Assembly (NCBI GenBank): GCA_948695535.1
Contig: CAPRTS010000002.1
Coordinates: 65,975 to 129,974, forward strand
Source: an uncultured Eubacteriales bacterium
GTDB taxonomy: Bacteria > Bacillota > Clostridia > Christensenellales > UBA1242
Length of the DNA stretch: 64,000 nucleotides
Direction: 5' to 3'
In this document: positions 27,109 through 34,369 of the stretch, piece by piece
Layout of the letters: every line of letters starts with the position of its first letter
Numbering within the stretch: the first letter of the stretch is position 1
Position numbers and translations under genes: made by a program
The notes under the pieces: generated by a model
What the model was told of the DNA's origin: nothing
Seen by the model: only the letters and a program-made list of their open reading frames with translations
Databases searched by the model: none

Positions 27109-27355
27109 GCGCACAAACACACTTTACGTTTACAACATCGCGTTAAAGCGCGACGACGGCAAAGTTGAACAAGATACCGTCTATCGTGAAACTTTATTCA
27201 CGGTCGACGAAATCAAGGCTATGGCAATTAAGTTCAGTTGTTCGGTCTTAGTGTCTTGCATTGGCAAGTTCACCCAAGCGACAAAGGCTTTTATTAAGGA
27301 CAACACAATTATTTATGAGTTGCCTAAGCCAAAGGCGGTGGAAAATGCCAAATAA
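27101..27355 (+). CDS. Microvirus small non-structural protein (VP5-like)
   Basis: The 84-residue product (NTLYVYNIALKRDDGKV, ELFTVDEIKAMA-type helix, basic middle) resembles in size and position the small non-structural or DNA-synthesis-related proteins encoded before VP3 in gokushoviruses. A GGTGG upstream provides weak ribosome binding and translation is probably coupled to the preceding gene. Its 3' end overlaps the VP3 start by 11 nt. Confidence 0.65.
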   Translation: MAKRTNTLYVYNIALKRDDGKVEQDTVYRETLFTVDEIKAMAIKFSCSVLVSCIGKFTQATKAFIKDNTIIYELPKPKAVENAK

Positions 27356-27845
27356 AAACTTTTACAGTTTGCTTGACCGACCCGCGACCGAAGTGTCGCC
27401 GAGTGGTAGCGACATTTACAAGTGGTCTTATTTAGATCCAGTCGGTAATTTGAAAACCGATAAAAAGAATGTCTACGAAGAAATTCAAAGTTACAAAAAC
27501 TCCGTAGACTATAAGAAAAAAATTGAACAAGGAGAAACATTTGAAAATGGAAACGGTATTTACTTGGATACAACAAAATTTAGTGGAGATTATGGCGACT
27601 TTAACGAATATCTTGCTGGGCTTGCAAGTGCTATTAGGTCGCAAGTCAACCAAAACAAAAACAGCGGAGCAGTTGGCGGAACAAGCGGAAGCGAAACGCC
27701 AAGTCAAGTTGCAACGCCTATTAAAGAAAGCGGAAGCGATACAAGCCGAATACAGTCGCTTGGAACAAGCGGAAATGGTAACAGTAGCGGAAGTTCGAAA
27801 CTTGCACCAAATGAGCAAGGAACTGGACAAGGCGGTGGAAAATGA
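27345..27845 (+). CDS. Microvirus internal scaffolding protein VP3
   Basis: Start ATG 27345 is chosen over the longer frame because the earlier part overlaps the upstream gene in a shadow frame. The 166-residue product starts like gokushovirus VP3 (NKNFYSLLDRP) with a central FNEYLAGLASAI helix. VP3 guides capsid assembly and is lost from mature virions. The last 60 residues are low-complexity Gly/Ser/Thr and coincide with a second open frame in another register, so this tail is probably constrained by the overlapping gene. The stop codon overlaps the VP1 start. Confidence 0.82.
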   Translation: MPNKNFYSLLDRPATEVSPSGSDIYKWSYLDPVGNLKTDKKNVYEEIQSYKNSVDYKKKIEQGETFENGNGIYLDTTKFSGDYGDFNEYLAGLASAIRSQVNQNKNSGAVGGTSGSETPSQVATPIKESGSDTSRIQSLGTSGNGNSSGSSKLAPNEQGTGQGGGK

Positions 27846-27849
27846 GTAA
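27547..27849 (+). CDS. Overlapping frame inside VP3: membrane segment plus coiled coil (lysis-protein candidate)
   Basis: The frame lies wholly within VP3 in another register and ends (TAA) overlapping the VP1 start. An AAGGAG (27529-27534) inside VP3 lies 6 nt before an in-frame TTG (27541) and 12 nt before ATG 27547. The 100-residue product has a hydrophobic N-terminal segment (FTWIQQNLVEIMATLTNILL, then GLQVLLG) and a long charged coiled coil (EQLAEQAEAKRQVKLQRLLK...). An embedded, N-terminally membrane-inserted small protein recalls gene E within D of phiX174. It could also be a structural accessory. Function is inferred only. Confidence 0.55.
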   Translation: METVFTWIQQNLVEIMATLTNILLGLQVLLGRKSTKTKTAEQLAEQAEAKRQVKLQRLLKKAEAIQAEYSRLEQAEMVTVAEVRNLHQMSKELDKAVENE

Positions 27850-29551
27850 AAGACCGTTAACCGCTATTCAATCTAGTTTTGCACAAACTGTCCACGCCGA
27901 CATACAGCGAAGTATTTTCAATCGATTTAGTTCGCTTAAAACCACTTTTAATTGTGGTAAATTAGTCCCCGTTTATGTTGACGAAGTTATCCCGGGCGAC
28001 ACATTTAAAATGAATGCTAAATTCTTGTCGCGTTTGTCGACCCCGATTTTTCCCACGATGGACGACATTTATTTAGAATTTAAGGCGTTCTTTGTTCCGT
28101 CCCGTCTAGTTTGGGACGGTTGGGAAGAATTAAACGGCGAAAATAAAACTGGTGCTTGGACGCCCTCAACCGACCCCGCATTAGTGCCTATGTACAATAG
28201 CGGTGTAGTTCAGTCAAAGAAAATTGGCGACTATATGGGCGCACCTGTTGGTATGGACTTGTCCAAATATGGAATGTCCGCGCTCCCGTTCCGTGCGTAC
28301 GCTTTGATACGTAACGAATGGTTTAGAGATGAGAACTTGGAAGCCCCGTTACCAATCAACAAAGGCAATACGATTACCGCCGTTGACGAAGCCTATGGAC
28401 CAAACGGCGACTTGCTGGACGTGGACAAGTTCCACGATTACTTTACGTCGGCTTTGCCCGCACCGCAAAAAGGCGAAAGCCCGTTGATACCTATTGAAAT
28501 GAACGAACTGATACCTGTTATTACTGGTTCGTTTTCTGATGGCGTTACTGATGTTAGCGGTCGTTTAATGCATTGGAAGGATAGTGATACTGGTCGCGTT
28601 ATCTTAGATAATGCTACTTCTTCTTATCCTATGGAAACTTATTGTGAAGGTTCTGGCAACGATGTTGGTTCTGGTCCTATAATTACTCAGGTTACTGGTA
28701 TTACTTTGGATAGACCTAATGAGCGTCGTAATATCTGGGCTACTCCCGCTAATTTGTATGCCGACCCGTCAAAGTTAGGTCAGTTGAGTAGTTCGACAAT
28801 CAGCGAATTGCGTACGGCGTTCCAAATTCAAAAACTCTACGAGAAAGACGCCCGTGGCGGTACACGTTACATTGAAATGCTTAAAGCCCATTTTGGCGTT
28901 GAAGCGGGTGATTACCGCTTACAACGTCCCGAGTTTTTAGGTCAGTTCAGTTCCTTGGTTGGAATGCAGAGCGTTCCTCAAACGAGTAGCACTAACGACG
29001 TCAGTCCTCAAGGTAACTTGTCCGCTTACTCGGTAACGAGCGGTAAAGGTCACTTGATTAACAAGTCGTTTGTAGAACACGGCTACGTATTCGTCTTTGC
29101 GATTGCCCGACAGGTCAAAACCTATCAGCAAGGTCTGGAAAAGTTCTGGAGCCGTCGCGAACGCTTTGATTTCTATTACCCGACGTTAGCGCATATTAGC
29201 GAGCAACCGATTTTAAATAAGGAGATTTATGCTCTTGGCGACGATGGCGACGAAGTCTTTGGCTATCAAGAAGCTTGGGCAGATTATCGCTATAAGCCTA
29301 ACCGTGTCAGTGGTCAATTCCGCAGTGGTGTTACAAATTCGTTAGACATATGGCACTATGCCGACTTCTACAATTCGACGCCCCGATTATCGGCGGACTG
29401 GATTAAAGATAATTCAGCCGTTAACGTAAACCGCACGCTAGCGGTGAAAATGGAAAAGGACGACCAAATCAGAATGGATGTCAGGTTTGAGTGCGTCAGC
29501 ATCAGACCAATGCCCGTGACGAGTATTCCTGGTTTAGTGGACCACTTCTAA
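27842..29551 (+). CDS. Microvirus major capsid protein VP1
   Basis: The 569-residue protein matches the gokushovirus VP1 pattern, including the early FSSLKTTFNCGKLVPVYVDEV and GDTFKMNAKFLSRLSTPIFPTMDD segments and the YLEFKAFFVPSRLVWDGW strand. Sixty copies would form the T=1 icosahedral capsid. Residues about 224-306 correspond in position to the surface-protrusion insertion loop of the family and have a different, T-rich codon style. The ATG overlaps the ends of VP3 and of the embedded frame, implying translational coupling. Confidence 0.95.
   Translation: MSKRPLTAIQSSFAQTVHADIQRSIFNRFSSLKTTFNCGKLVPVYVDEVIPGDTFKMNAKFLSRLSTPIFPTMDDIYLEFKAFFVPSRLVWDGWEELNGENKTGAWTPSTDPALVPMYNSGVVQSKKIGDYMGAPVGMDLSKYGMSALPFRAYALIRNEWFRDENLEAPLPINKGNTITAVDEAYGPNGDLLDVDKFHDYFTSALPAPQKGESPLIPIEMNELIPVITGSFSDGVTDVSGRLMHWKDSDTGRVILDNATSSYPMETYCEGSGNDVGSGPIITQVTGITLDRPNERRNIWATPANLYADPSKLGQLSSSTISELRTAFQIQKLYEKDARGGTRYIEMLKAHFGVEAGDYRLQRPEFLGQFSSLVGMQSVPQTSSTNDVSPQGNLSAYSVTSGKGHLINKSFVEHGYVFVFAIARQVKTYQQGLEKFWSRRERFDFYYPTLAHISEQPILNKEIYALGDDGDEVFGYQEAWADYRYKPNRVSGQFRSGVTNSLDIWHYADFYNSTPRLSADWIKDNSAVNVNRTLAVKMEKDDQIRMDVRFECVSIRPMPVTSIPGLVDHF
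28513..28760 (+). other. T-rich codon patch in VP1 (surface-protrusion loop)
   Basis: In this segment most codons end in T (GTT, ACT, GGT, GAT, TCT, CCT, AAT, CGT), while flanking VP1 uses a mixture of C, G, T and A. It maps to the loop that forms the three-fold surface protrusion in gokushovirus capsids. This suggests exchange of the receptor-facing module. Confidence 0.75.
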
Positions 29552-29573
29552 CATTCGTTTTGGTTAACAAAAA

Positions 29574-29677
29574 GCGCCGTCTCGACCCGCGAGAGCGGGT
29601 AGGCGCAGTCTGGTCTTGTACCGCCGTGCAGGCGTCCGTAATGGTGGGGTGGAGCGTAGCGACGTGGGGACCCCACC
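29574..29677. other. GC-rich structured region between VP1 and VP2
   Basis: Two strong hairpins: GCGCC...CCCGC-GAGA-GCGGG...GGCGC (29574-29606) and GGTGGGGT...ACCCCACC (29643-29677). The 29552-29843 gap is unusually long for a microvirus and much more GC-rich than its surroundings. Possible roles are complementary-strand origin, packaging or transcript processing; no T run follows either stem. Confidence 0.6.
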
Positions 29678-29683
29678 ACGGCG

Positions 29684-29815
29684 TCAGCCGTCATTCTCGG
29701 GCTTGTCCCGATTATCTTCGTCTTGTTCTTTTTGTGCTTGTTTTACGCCGTTTTTGACGCCGTTTTTTATGAGTGCGTAAAGAATAGCGATACTTAAGAT
29801 TATTAAAATTGGCAT
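29684..29815 (-). CDS. Possible small antisense membrane peptide, 43 aa
   Basis: On the minus strand, opposite to all other phage genes, a 43-codon frame encodes one hydrophobic helix (PILIILSIAILYALI) followed by a charged tail (KNGVKNGVKQAQKEQDED...). The composition looks like a real single-pass membrane peptide, but there is no ribosome site and a minus-strand gene is atypical for Microviridae. Treat as tentative. Confidence 0.3.
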   Translation of the reverse strand: MPILIILSIAILYALIKNGVKNGVKQAQKEQDEDNRDKPENDG

Positions 29816-29843
29816 AGTCCAATTATAAAAGGAGTTTTGATAT

Positions 29844-30350
29844 ATGGCAAATTTTTTTGGCAATATGGCGAAAGCCACTTTTACGGGCGACATCGACGCT
29901 TTTTATAATGCGTTGGGCTTTAATACGGCTCAACAGCAAAACGACTTTAACGCCCAACAAGCGCAGTTAATGCGCGATTTTAACAGTGCAGAAGCGCAAA
30001 AGCAACGCGATTTCGAAGAGCGAATGAGCAACACAGCGTGGCAACGCGCCGTTGCCGATATGGAAGCGGCAGGCTTGAACTCAGCCCTTGCGTATAGCAA
30101 GGGTGGCGCAAGCACGCCCGCAGGTGCTACCGCCAGTGGTGGCAGTGCCAGTGCCACAAATAGCGGTAACCCATTCCAGTTGATTGGCGGTATCATTGGC
30201 GCCGTTACAAGCGTTGCGAAAGCAGCCATAACCGCCAACAGTGCCAAGGCGGTTGCCGAGTTACAACAAGATACTGCGTACGCACGCGCCAACCAAGCGC
30301 GCTATTTCGCTGAGCAGGCGAAAAGTTATACAACGGCTTGGAAAAAGTAA
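29844..30350 (+). CDS. Microvirus DNA pilot protein VP2
   Basis: The 168-residue protein shows the gokushovirus VP2 hallmark [25 protein letters not shown] followed by a Gly/Ala/Ser-rich stretch (residues about 70-115) and a hydrophobic or amphipathic helix ([16 protein letters not shown]). VP2 is a minor virion protein thought to form the DNA-ejection conduit. It is short compared with many homologues (often above 200 residues), lacking much of the C-terminal coiled coil. AAAAGGAG lies 12 nt before its ATG. Confidence 0.9.
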   Translation: MANFFGNMAKATFTGDIDAFYNALGFNTAQQQNDFNAQQAQLMRDFNSAEAQKQRDFEERMSNTAWQRAVADMEAAGLNSALAYSKGGASTPAGATASGGSASATNSGNPFQLIGGIIGAVTSVAKAAITANSAKAVAELQQDTAYARANQARYFAEQAKSYTTAWKK

Positions 30351-30354
30351 ACAC

Positions 30355-30378
30355 AAACCCCGCACGTCGCGGGGTTTT
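30355..30378 (+). terminator. Terminator after VP2
   Basis: AACCCCGC-ACGT-CGCGGGGTT stem-loop followed by TTGC. It ends the structural operon before the Rep gene. Confidence 0.75.
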
Positions 30379-30379
30379 G

Positions 30380-30432
30380 CAACTGTGCATTCCCTACTTG
30401 TCTATTATCTATTATCTATTAATGCACAGTTG
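30380..30432. repeat. 12-bp inverted repeat with (TCTATTA)3 loop upstream of Rep: candidate origin
   Basis: Perfect arms CAACTGTGCATT (30380-30391) and AATGCACAGTTG (30421-30432) enclose a 29-nt loop that ends with three tandem TCTATTA heptamers. The position directly upstream of the rolling-circle initiator gene and the large-loop structure fit a nick/origin region or iteron-like Rep binding sites. Confidence 0.6.
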
Positions 30433-30462
30433 ACACCATTTGAAAAAAAGGAGTTTTTGAGA

Positions 30463-31311
30463 ATGTGTTATCAGCCGATACAAATTGCTAACCCCAATTA
30501 CGGCGAACCCAACGAACCTAAATACATTTTGGTGAATTGTCGCAAGTGCCTAGAATGTCGACAAAAGAGAGCAGGAGAGTGGTCATTACGTTGTATGGCG
30601 GAAGCCCAAAAGTACAAGCAAAATTGTTTTATAACGTTGACCTATGAAAAGAGCCCCGTATGGCTACAAAAACGCGATTTACAGTTGTTTTTCAAGCGTC
30701 TTAGAAAAGCGATTGCCCCCGTCAAAATAAAGTATTTTGCTTGTGGCGAGTATGGCACATTGCACAGCCGACCGCATTATCACGCTATTATCTTTGGCTT
30801 TGACTTTGGCGACAAATATCTATGGTCAAAGTCCGCCAAAGGCTACCGCATTTACCGCAGTAATACGTTGGAGAAAATTTGGACAGCAGGAAATAGCACC
30901 ATACAGGACGTTACTACCGATAGTTGCGCTTATTGCGCGCTTTACAGTAGCCCGCAAAAACACGAAATGCCCAAGCATTTGCAAAGCGTCCCCGAGTTCA
31001 ATTTAATGTCCAAAAATTTAGGCAGTGACTTTTTGTTGTCCAATATGGAAACGTATTTGAAAACTGACGAAGTTTGGTTCGACGGTCGCAGGCACAACAT
31101 ACCGCAATATATCTTAGATAAATACTTTGGCGATGTTGGCAAGTTGATAGACAAACGCTATTTGCTACTGAAACAAAAACGCAAAACGCAGTACGCTATC
31201 TCGCTTGATTGGCGCAAAGATTACACCGAAAAAGAGTTGTGGGAGACCCCATACGAACAACGCAAGTATTTGCGAGAAAATGCGAAAAAGCGGTTGACAA
31301 AGACTTTCTGA
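30463..31311 (+). CDS. Microvirus replication initiator VP4 (HUH endonuclease)
   Basis: Start ATG 30463 follows AAAAGGAG by 10 nt and gives 282 residues, the usual size. It opens with a Cys-rich N-terminus (VNCRKCLECRQKRAGEW) typical of gokushovirus VP4 and contains the HUH motif RPHYHAIIFG. VP4 nicks the phage origin and starts rolling-circle replication. The region where the catalytic tyrosines are expected reads CAYCALYSS, with two tyrosines but not the common Y-x-x-K pattern, so the exact nucleophile is unclear. Host replication proteins would complete synthesis. Confidence 0.92.
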   Translation: MCYQPIQIANPNYGEPNEPKYILVNCRKCLECRQKRAGEWSLRCMAEAQKYKQNCFITLTYEKSPVWLQKRDLQLFFKRLRKAIAPVKIKYFACGEYGTLHSRPHYHAIIFGFDFGDKYLWSKSAKGYRIYRSNTLEKIWTAGNSTIQDVTTDSCAYCALYSSPQKHEMPKHLQSVPEFNLMSKNLGSDFLLSNMETYLKTDEVWFDGRRHNIPQYILDKYFGDVGKLIDKRYLLLKQKRKTQYAISLDWRKDYTEKELWETPYEQRKYLRENAKKRLTKTF

Positions 31312-31337
31312 TCGGTTACTATACTTTTGCGGGGTGC

Positions 31338-31367
31338 AAACTTCGCAAAAGAAAACTTTTACGAAGT
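31338..31367 (+). repeat. Right end of the microvirus prophage, dif-like site
   Basis: ACTTCGCAAAA (31340-31350), GAAAAC, TTTTACGAAGT (31357-31367): an 11-6-11 Xer-type site whose arms are near-perfect inverted repeats. The left 14 nt repeat the sequence at 26663-26676. Confidence 0.65.
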
Positions 31368-31370
31368 TTA

Positions 31371-31448
31371 ATGTCGAAAAAACGCGATTTTACTAAATTT
31401 CATATTGGCGGTTATATATCAGAAGATCAAAAAATAGCACACAAATAA
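31371..31448 (+). CDS. Possible 25-aa peptide next to the right prophage end
   Basis: An ATG directly after the dif-like site opens a 25-codon frame (SKKRDFTKFHIGGY...). There is no ribosome site and no recognised family; it may be chance. The rest of the 31312-31495 gap holds the prophage end and the proS promoter. Confidence 0.2.
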   Translation: MSKKRDFTKFHIGGYISEDQKIAHK

Positions 31449-31458
31449 ATTTTATGAG

Positions 31459-31487
31459 TTGTAACAAATAGTTGGTTGTTGTATAAT
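31459..31487 (+). promoter_or_regulatory. proS promoter (leaderless type)
   Basis: TTGTAA (31459-31464), 17-bp spacer, TATAAT (31482-31487), then 8 nt to the proS ATG. No ribosome site. Confidence 0.75.
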
Positions 31488-31495
31488 GATTTTAT

Positions 31496-33127
31496 ATGAA
31501 AACTACCATTATTCTTGATAAGAAAGCTGATAAAAAAAGTGACAAAATTGTAGCCAAAAATACTAAGCAATCGGTACAGAAAACTTCTAAAAGTCCTAAG
31601 CATACAACGAATAAAACAATAACTGCGGCTACCAATAAAAAAAATACCGTCCAAGTTACAACAAAAGTTGTACGGCAGTCGGTAACTAAAACTGAGAAAA
31701 AATTTGTAGAAAATATTACTGAAATGTTAAAGGACTTTCCCAAATGGTACACCGATATTGTATTGAAAACAGAACTGTGCGATTATGGCCCAGTCAAAGG
31801 AACTATGGTGATTCGTCCGTACGGATTTGCTTTGTGGGAAAACATTAAAACCGAATTAGACAAGGAATTAAAGGTTCAAGGCTACCAAAACGCCTATTTC
31901 CCGATGTTAATCCCATCATCTTTTATCGAACGAGAAAAAGAACACGTAGCCGGTTTTGCCCCTGAATTAGCTACCGTAACACACGTTGGTAACGAAACAC
32001 TAAGCGAAAAATTATATCTTCGCCCTACTTCGGAAACGATTATCGGTAATATGATTGCCAAATGGTTACAAAGTTATAAAGAGTTGCCAATGAAAATTAA
32101 CCAATGGTGTAACATTGTGCGCTGGGAAAAAACTACGCGTCCGTTTTTGCGCACCAGTGAATTTTTATGGCACGAAGCCCATGCCGTCTATGCTGATGCT
32201 AAGTTAGCCAAAGTTAGTGCGTTAAATGATTTAATGTTATATGAAAAATTTATGCGTGATTATTTAGCAATTCCGGCTTTGATTGGCCAAAAAAGCGAAA
32301 AGGAAAAGTTTGCTGGTGCTGAAATAACTTACGGCGTGGAAGCGATGATGAAAGATGGTAAAAGTTTACAAGTCGGTACCAGTCATTATTTGGGACAAAA
32401 TTTCAGCAAATCTTTTGCTATTAAATTTCAGGATGATAAAAAAACTGAACGTTATGCGTATACTACCAGTTTAGGCACTTCTACCCGTTTAATTGGAGCG
32501 ATTGTAATGACTCATGGTGATGATCGTGGTTTAGTTCTGCCCCCACGGGTTGCACCAATTCAGGTAGTAATTGTCCCTATCGCACAACATAAACCCGGGG
32601 TGTTAAACACGGCTAAAAATATTCAACGCAGTCTGGCAAACTTACACTACCGCGTGGTTATTGATGATACTGACAACACGCCTGGTTGGAAATTTAATCA
32701 ATGGGAAATGAAAGGTGTTCCCGTACGGATTGAAGTTGGGCCACGGGATATTGAAAATAATGAATGTCAAGTTTTCCGTCGTGATTTGTTAACTAAGGAG
32801 ACAATTAAATTGAACCGTGTAGAAGGCTACGTTTATGAACTATTAGAAGAAATTCACCAAACCATGTTGGCGAACGCTACACAAACTCGTGACAAACATA
32901 TTAAGCACGTTAAGACTTTCCCAGAATTAAAAAAAGCAATCAACGCCGGGAATTTTGTAGTTGCACCGTGGTGTAACTGTACTGAATGTGAAGAAAAAAT
33001 TAAAACTGAAACGAACGGAGTATCAACCCGCATTATGCAGTTTAACACTGCCCCAGTAAAAGGTGCCGTGTGTGTTAAATGTGGCAAACCAGCCAAAGTT
33101 GAAATTATTTTTGCCAAAGCGTATTAA
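31496..33127 (+). CDS. proS: Prolyl-tRNA synthetase (archaeal/eukaryotic type)
   Basis: This class II synthetase charges tRNA-Pro. From residue about 67 the 543-residue protein follows the short type: FVENITEMLKDFPKWYTDIV, VKGTMVIRPYGFALWENI, the class II motif 2 region CNIVRWEKTTRPFLRTSEFLWHEAH, motif 3-like TSLGTSTRLIGAIVMTHGDD, and a C-terminal Cys-x-Cys / Cys-x2-Cys zinc-type region (WCNCTECEE, CVKCG). The first 66 residues are an extra Lys/Thr-rich extension not usual in the family. ATG 31496 is placed by the promoter (8 nt after TATAAT). It heads the proS-tyrS-aminopeptidase operon. Confidence 0.95.
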   Translation: MKTTIILDKKADKKSDKIVAKNTKQSVQKTSKSPKHTTNKTITAATNKKNTVQVTTKVVRQSVTKTEKKFVENITEMLKDFPKWYTDIVLKTELCDYGPVKGTMVIRPYGFALWENIKTELDKELKVQGYQNAYFPMLIPSSFIEREKEHVAGFAPELATVTHVGNETLSEKLYLRPTSETIIGNMIAKWLQSYKELPMKINQWCNIVRWEKTTRPFLRTSEFLWHEAHAVYADAKLAKVSALNDLMLYEKFMRDYLAIPALIGQKSEKEKFAGAEITYGVEAMMKDGKSLQVGTSHYLGQNFSKSFAIKFQDDKKTERYAYTTSLGTSTRLIGAIVMTHGDDRGLVLPPRVAPIQVVIVPIAQHKPGVLNTAKNIQRSLANLHYRVVIDDTDNTPGWKFNQWEMKGVPVRIEVGPRDIENNECQVFRRDLLTKETIKLNRVEGYVYELLEEIHQTMLANATQTRDKHIKHVKTFPELKKAINAGNFVVAPWCNCTECEEKIKTETNGVSTRIMQFNTAPVKGAVCVKCGKPAKVEIIFAKAY

Positions 33128-33139
33128 AAGGATTTAAAA

Positions 33140-34369
33140 ATGAAAAGATACGACGAATTATTATTCAAACGTTTTAACGAGGATTGGCACCAATTACCAA
33201 CCACTAAAATGTTTTCTTTGTTGCAAGTTAAAACGCAAACTACCCTACCCGCCAAAATTGATGCGGCCAACTTAAAAGGTAAATTAAATATTAAGTTTGG
33301 CATCGACCCGACGGGGGCGGAAATTCACATTGGACATTTATGTCCTATTTTTGTGTTGAATATTTTCTTAAAATGTGGTCACCATATTGATTTTGTAATT
33401 GGTGATTTTACGGCTAAAATTGGTGACCCCAGTGGTCGCAATACAGAACGGGCAATGATTACCGATGAACAAATTGCTACTAATTTTGCAACTTATACCA
33501 AACAAATTGCCCCTTATATTGACATTAAGCAATTAACTGTACATAAAAATAGCACTTGGCTGGCGAGATGTTCATTAAGCAAATTCCTATCAGTACTACA
33601 ACGTATTAAACTTTCAGTCGCTACTCAGCGCGAAGATTTTCGCAACCGTATTGAAAACGTCTCTTTGGCAGAAGTATCTTATGCGGTGTTAATGGGGTTA
33701 GATTCTGTAAATTTACAAGCCGATATTGAATTGGGCGGACTGGATCAAATTCTTAACTTTTCACAATGTCGGTTGGTGCAAGAAATTTATCAACAAAAGC
33801 CCGAAATGGCTTTTGCTACCCCCATCCTGGAAGGTTTAAGTGGTGATGGCCGTAAAATGAGTAAAAGTTACCATAACTATATTGCGGTTTCGGCTAGCGC
33901 GGAAGAAAAATTTGGCAAGTTTATGTCCTTACCTGATAATCTTTTATTAAAATATTACCAAGCATTTGGGTATTTATATGCAGAAGAAATACCAGATCTT
34001 GTGGCTTTTATTAAGGAAAACCCAATGGAAGCAAAAAAGCAGTTAGCAACATATTTTGTTGCGTTAGCCGGCAATAATCTTAGTATCGGCTTAGCGGAGC
34101 GTGAGAAGTTTGAACGTAAATTTTCTAAACACGAATTAACCACTGACGATTTTGTTAAAATTACTGTGCCGGTTAATACTGACATCGTCAATGCCATTTT
34201 TGCGTCGGGTAAATTTGCATCCAAAGGTGAAATAAAACGCTTGTTATTGGCGGGTGCAGTCACCGACCTTGACACGAAGAATAAACTTACTTATGAATAT
34301 GTTTTGACTCAAAGTATCAAAATAAAAGTTGGTAAATTAAATAATTTTCAAATGGAGGTAAAAAAATGA
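33140..34369 (+). CDS. tyrS: Tyrosyl-tRNA synthetase
   Basis: Class I synthetase of 409 residues with a HIGH signature (AEIHIGHL) near residue 60, a GDFTAKIGDPSGR segment, LGGLDQILN for tyrosine/dimer contacts, and KMSKS (GDGRKMSKS) near residue 236. A C-terminal S4-like RNA-binding part (GEIKRLLLAGAV) follows. It charges tRNA-Tyr, and a tRNA-Tyr gene is 7 kb away. A GGAT-containing site precedes the ATG, 12 bp after proS. Its stop overlaps the next gene by 4 nt. Confidence 0.94.
   Translation: MKRYDELLFKRFNEDWHQLPTTKMFSLLQVKTQTTLPAKIDAANLKGKLNIKFGIDPTGAEIHIGHLCPIFVLNIFLKCGHHIDFVIGDFTAKIGDPSGRNTERAMITDEQIATNFATYTKQIAPYIDIKQLTVHKNSTWLARCSLSKFLSVLQRIKLSVATQREDFRNRIENVSLAEVSYAVLMGLDSVNLQADIELGGLDQILNFSQCRLVQEIYQQKPEMAFATPILEGLSGDGRKMSKSYHNYIAVSASAEEKFGKFMSLPDNLLLKYYQAFGYLYAEEIPDLVAFIKENPMEAKKQLATYFVALAGNNLSIGLAEREKFERKFSKHELTTDDFVKITVPVNTDIVNAIFASGKFASKGEIKRLLLAGAVTDLDTKNKLTYEYVLTQSIKIKVGKLNNFQMEVKK

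Larger units (their letters stand above)
26663..31367. mobile_element. Integrated gokushovirus-type microvirus (Microviridae) prophage
   Basis: About 4.7 kb with a full gokushovirus gene set in the usual order: VP8-like basic peptide, two small proteins, VP3, VP1, VP2 and VP4/Rep, all on the plus strand with coupled starts. Both ends carry AAACTTCGCAAAAG, part of dif-like XerC/XerD-type sites, the integration mode known for temperate gokushoviruses that use host recombinases. No integrase is encoded. The genes look intact, so the element may be able to excise. The exact crossover points are uncertain. Confidence 0.88.

Noticed and set aside
29491..29757. 88-codon plus-strand frame after VP1
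   Set aside because: It overlaps the VP1 end in another frame, runs through the hairpin island and has no plausible composition.
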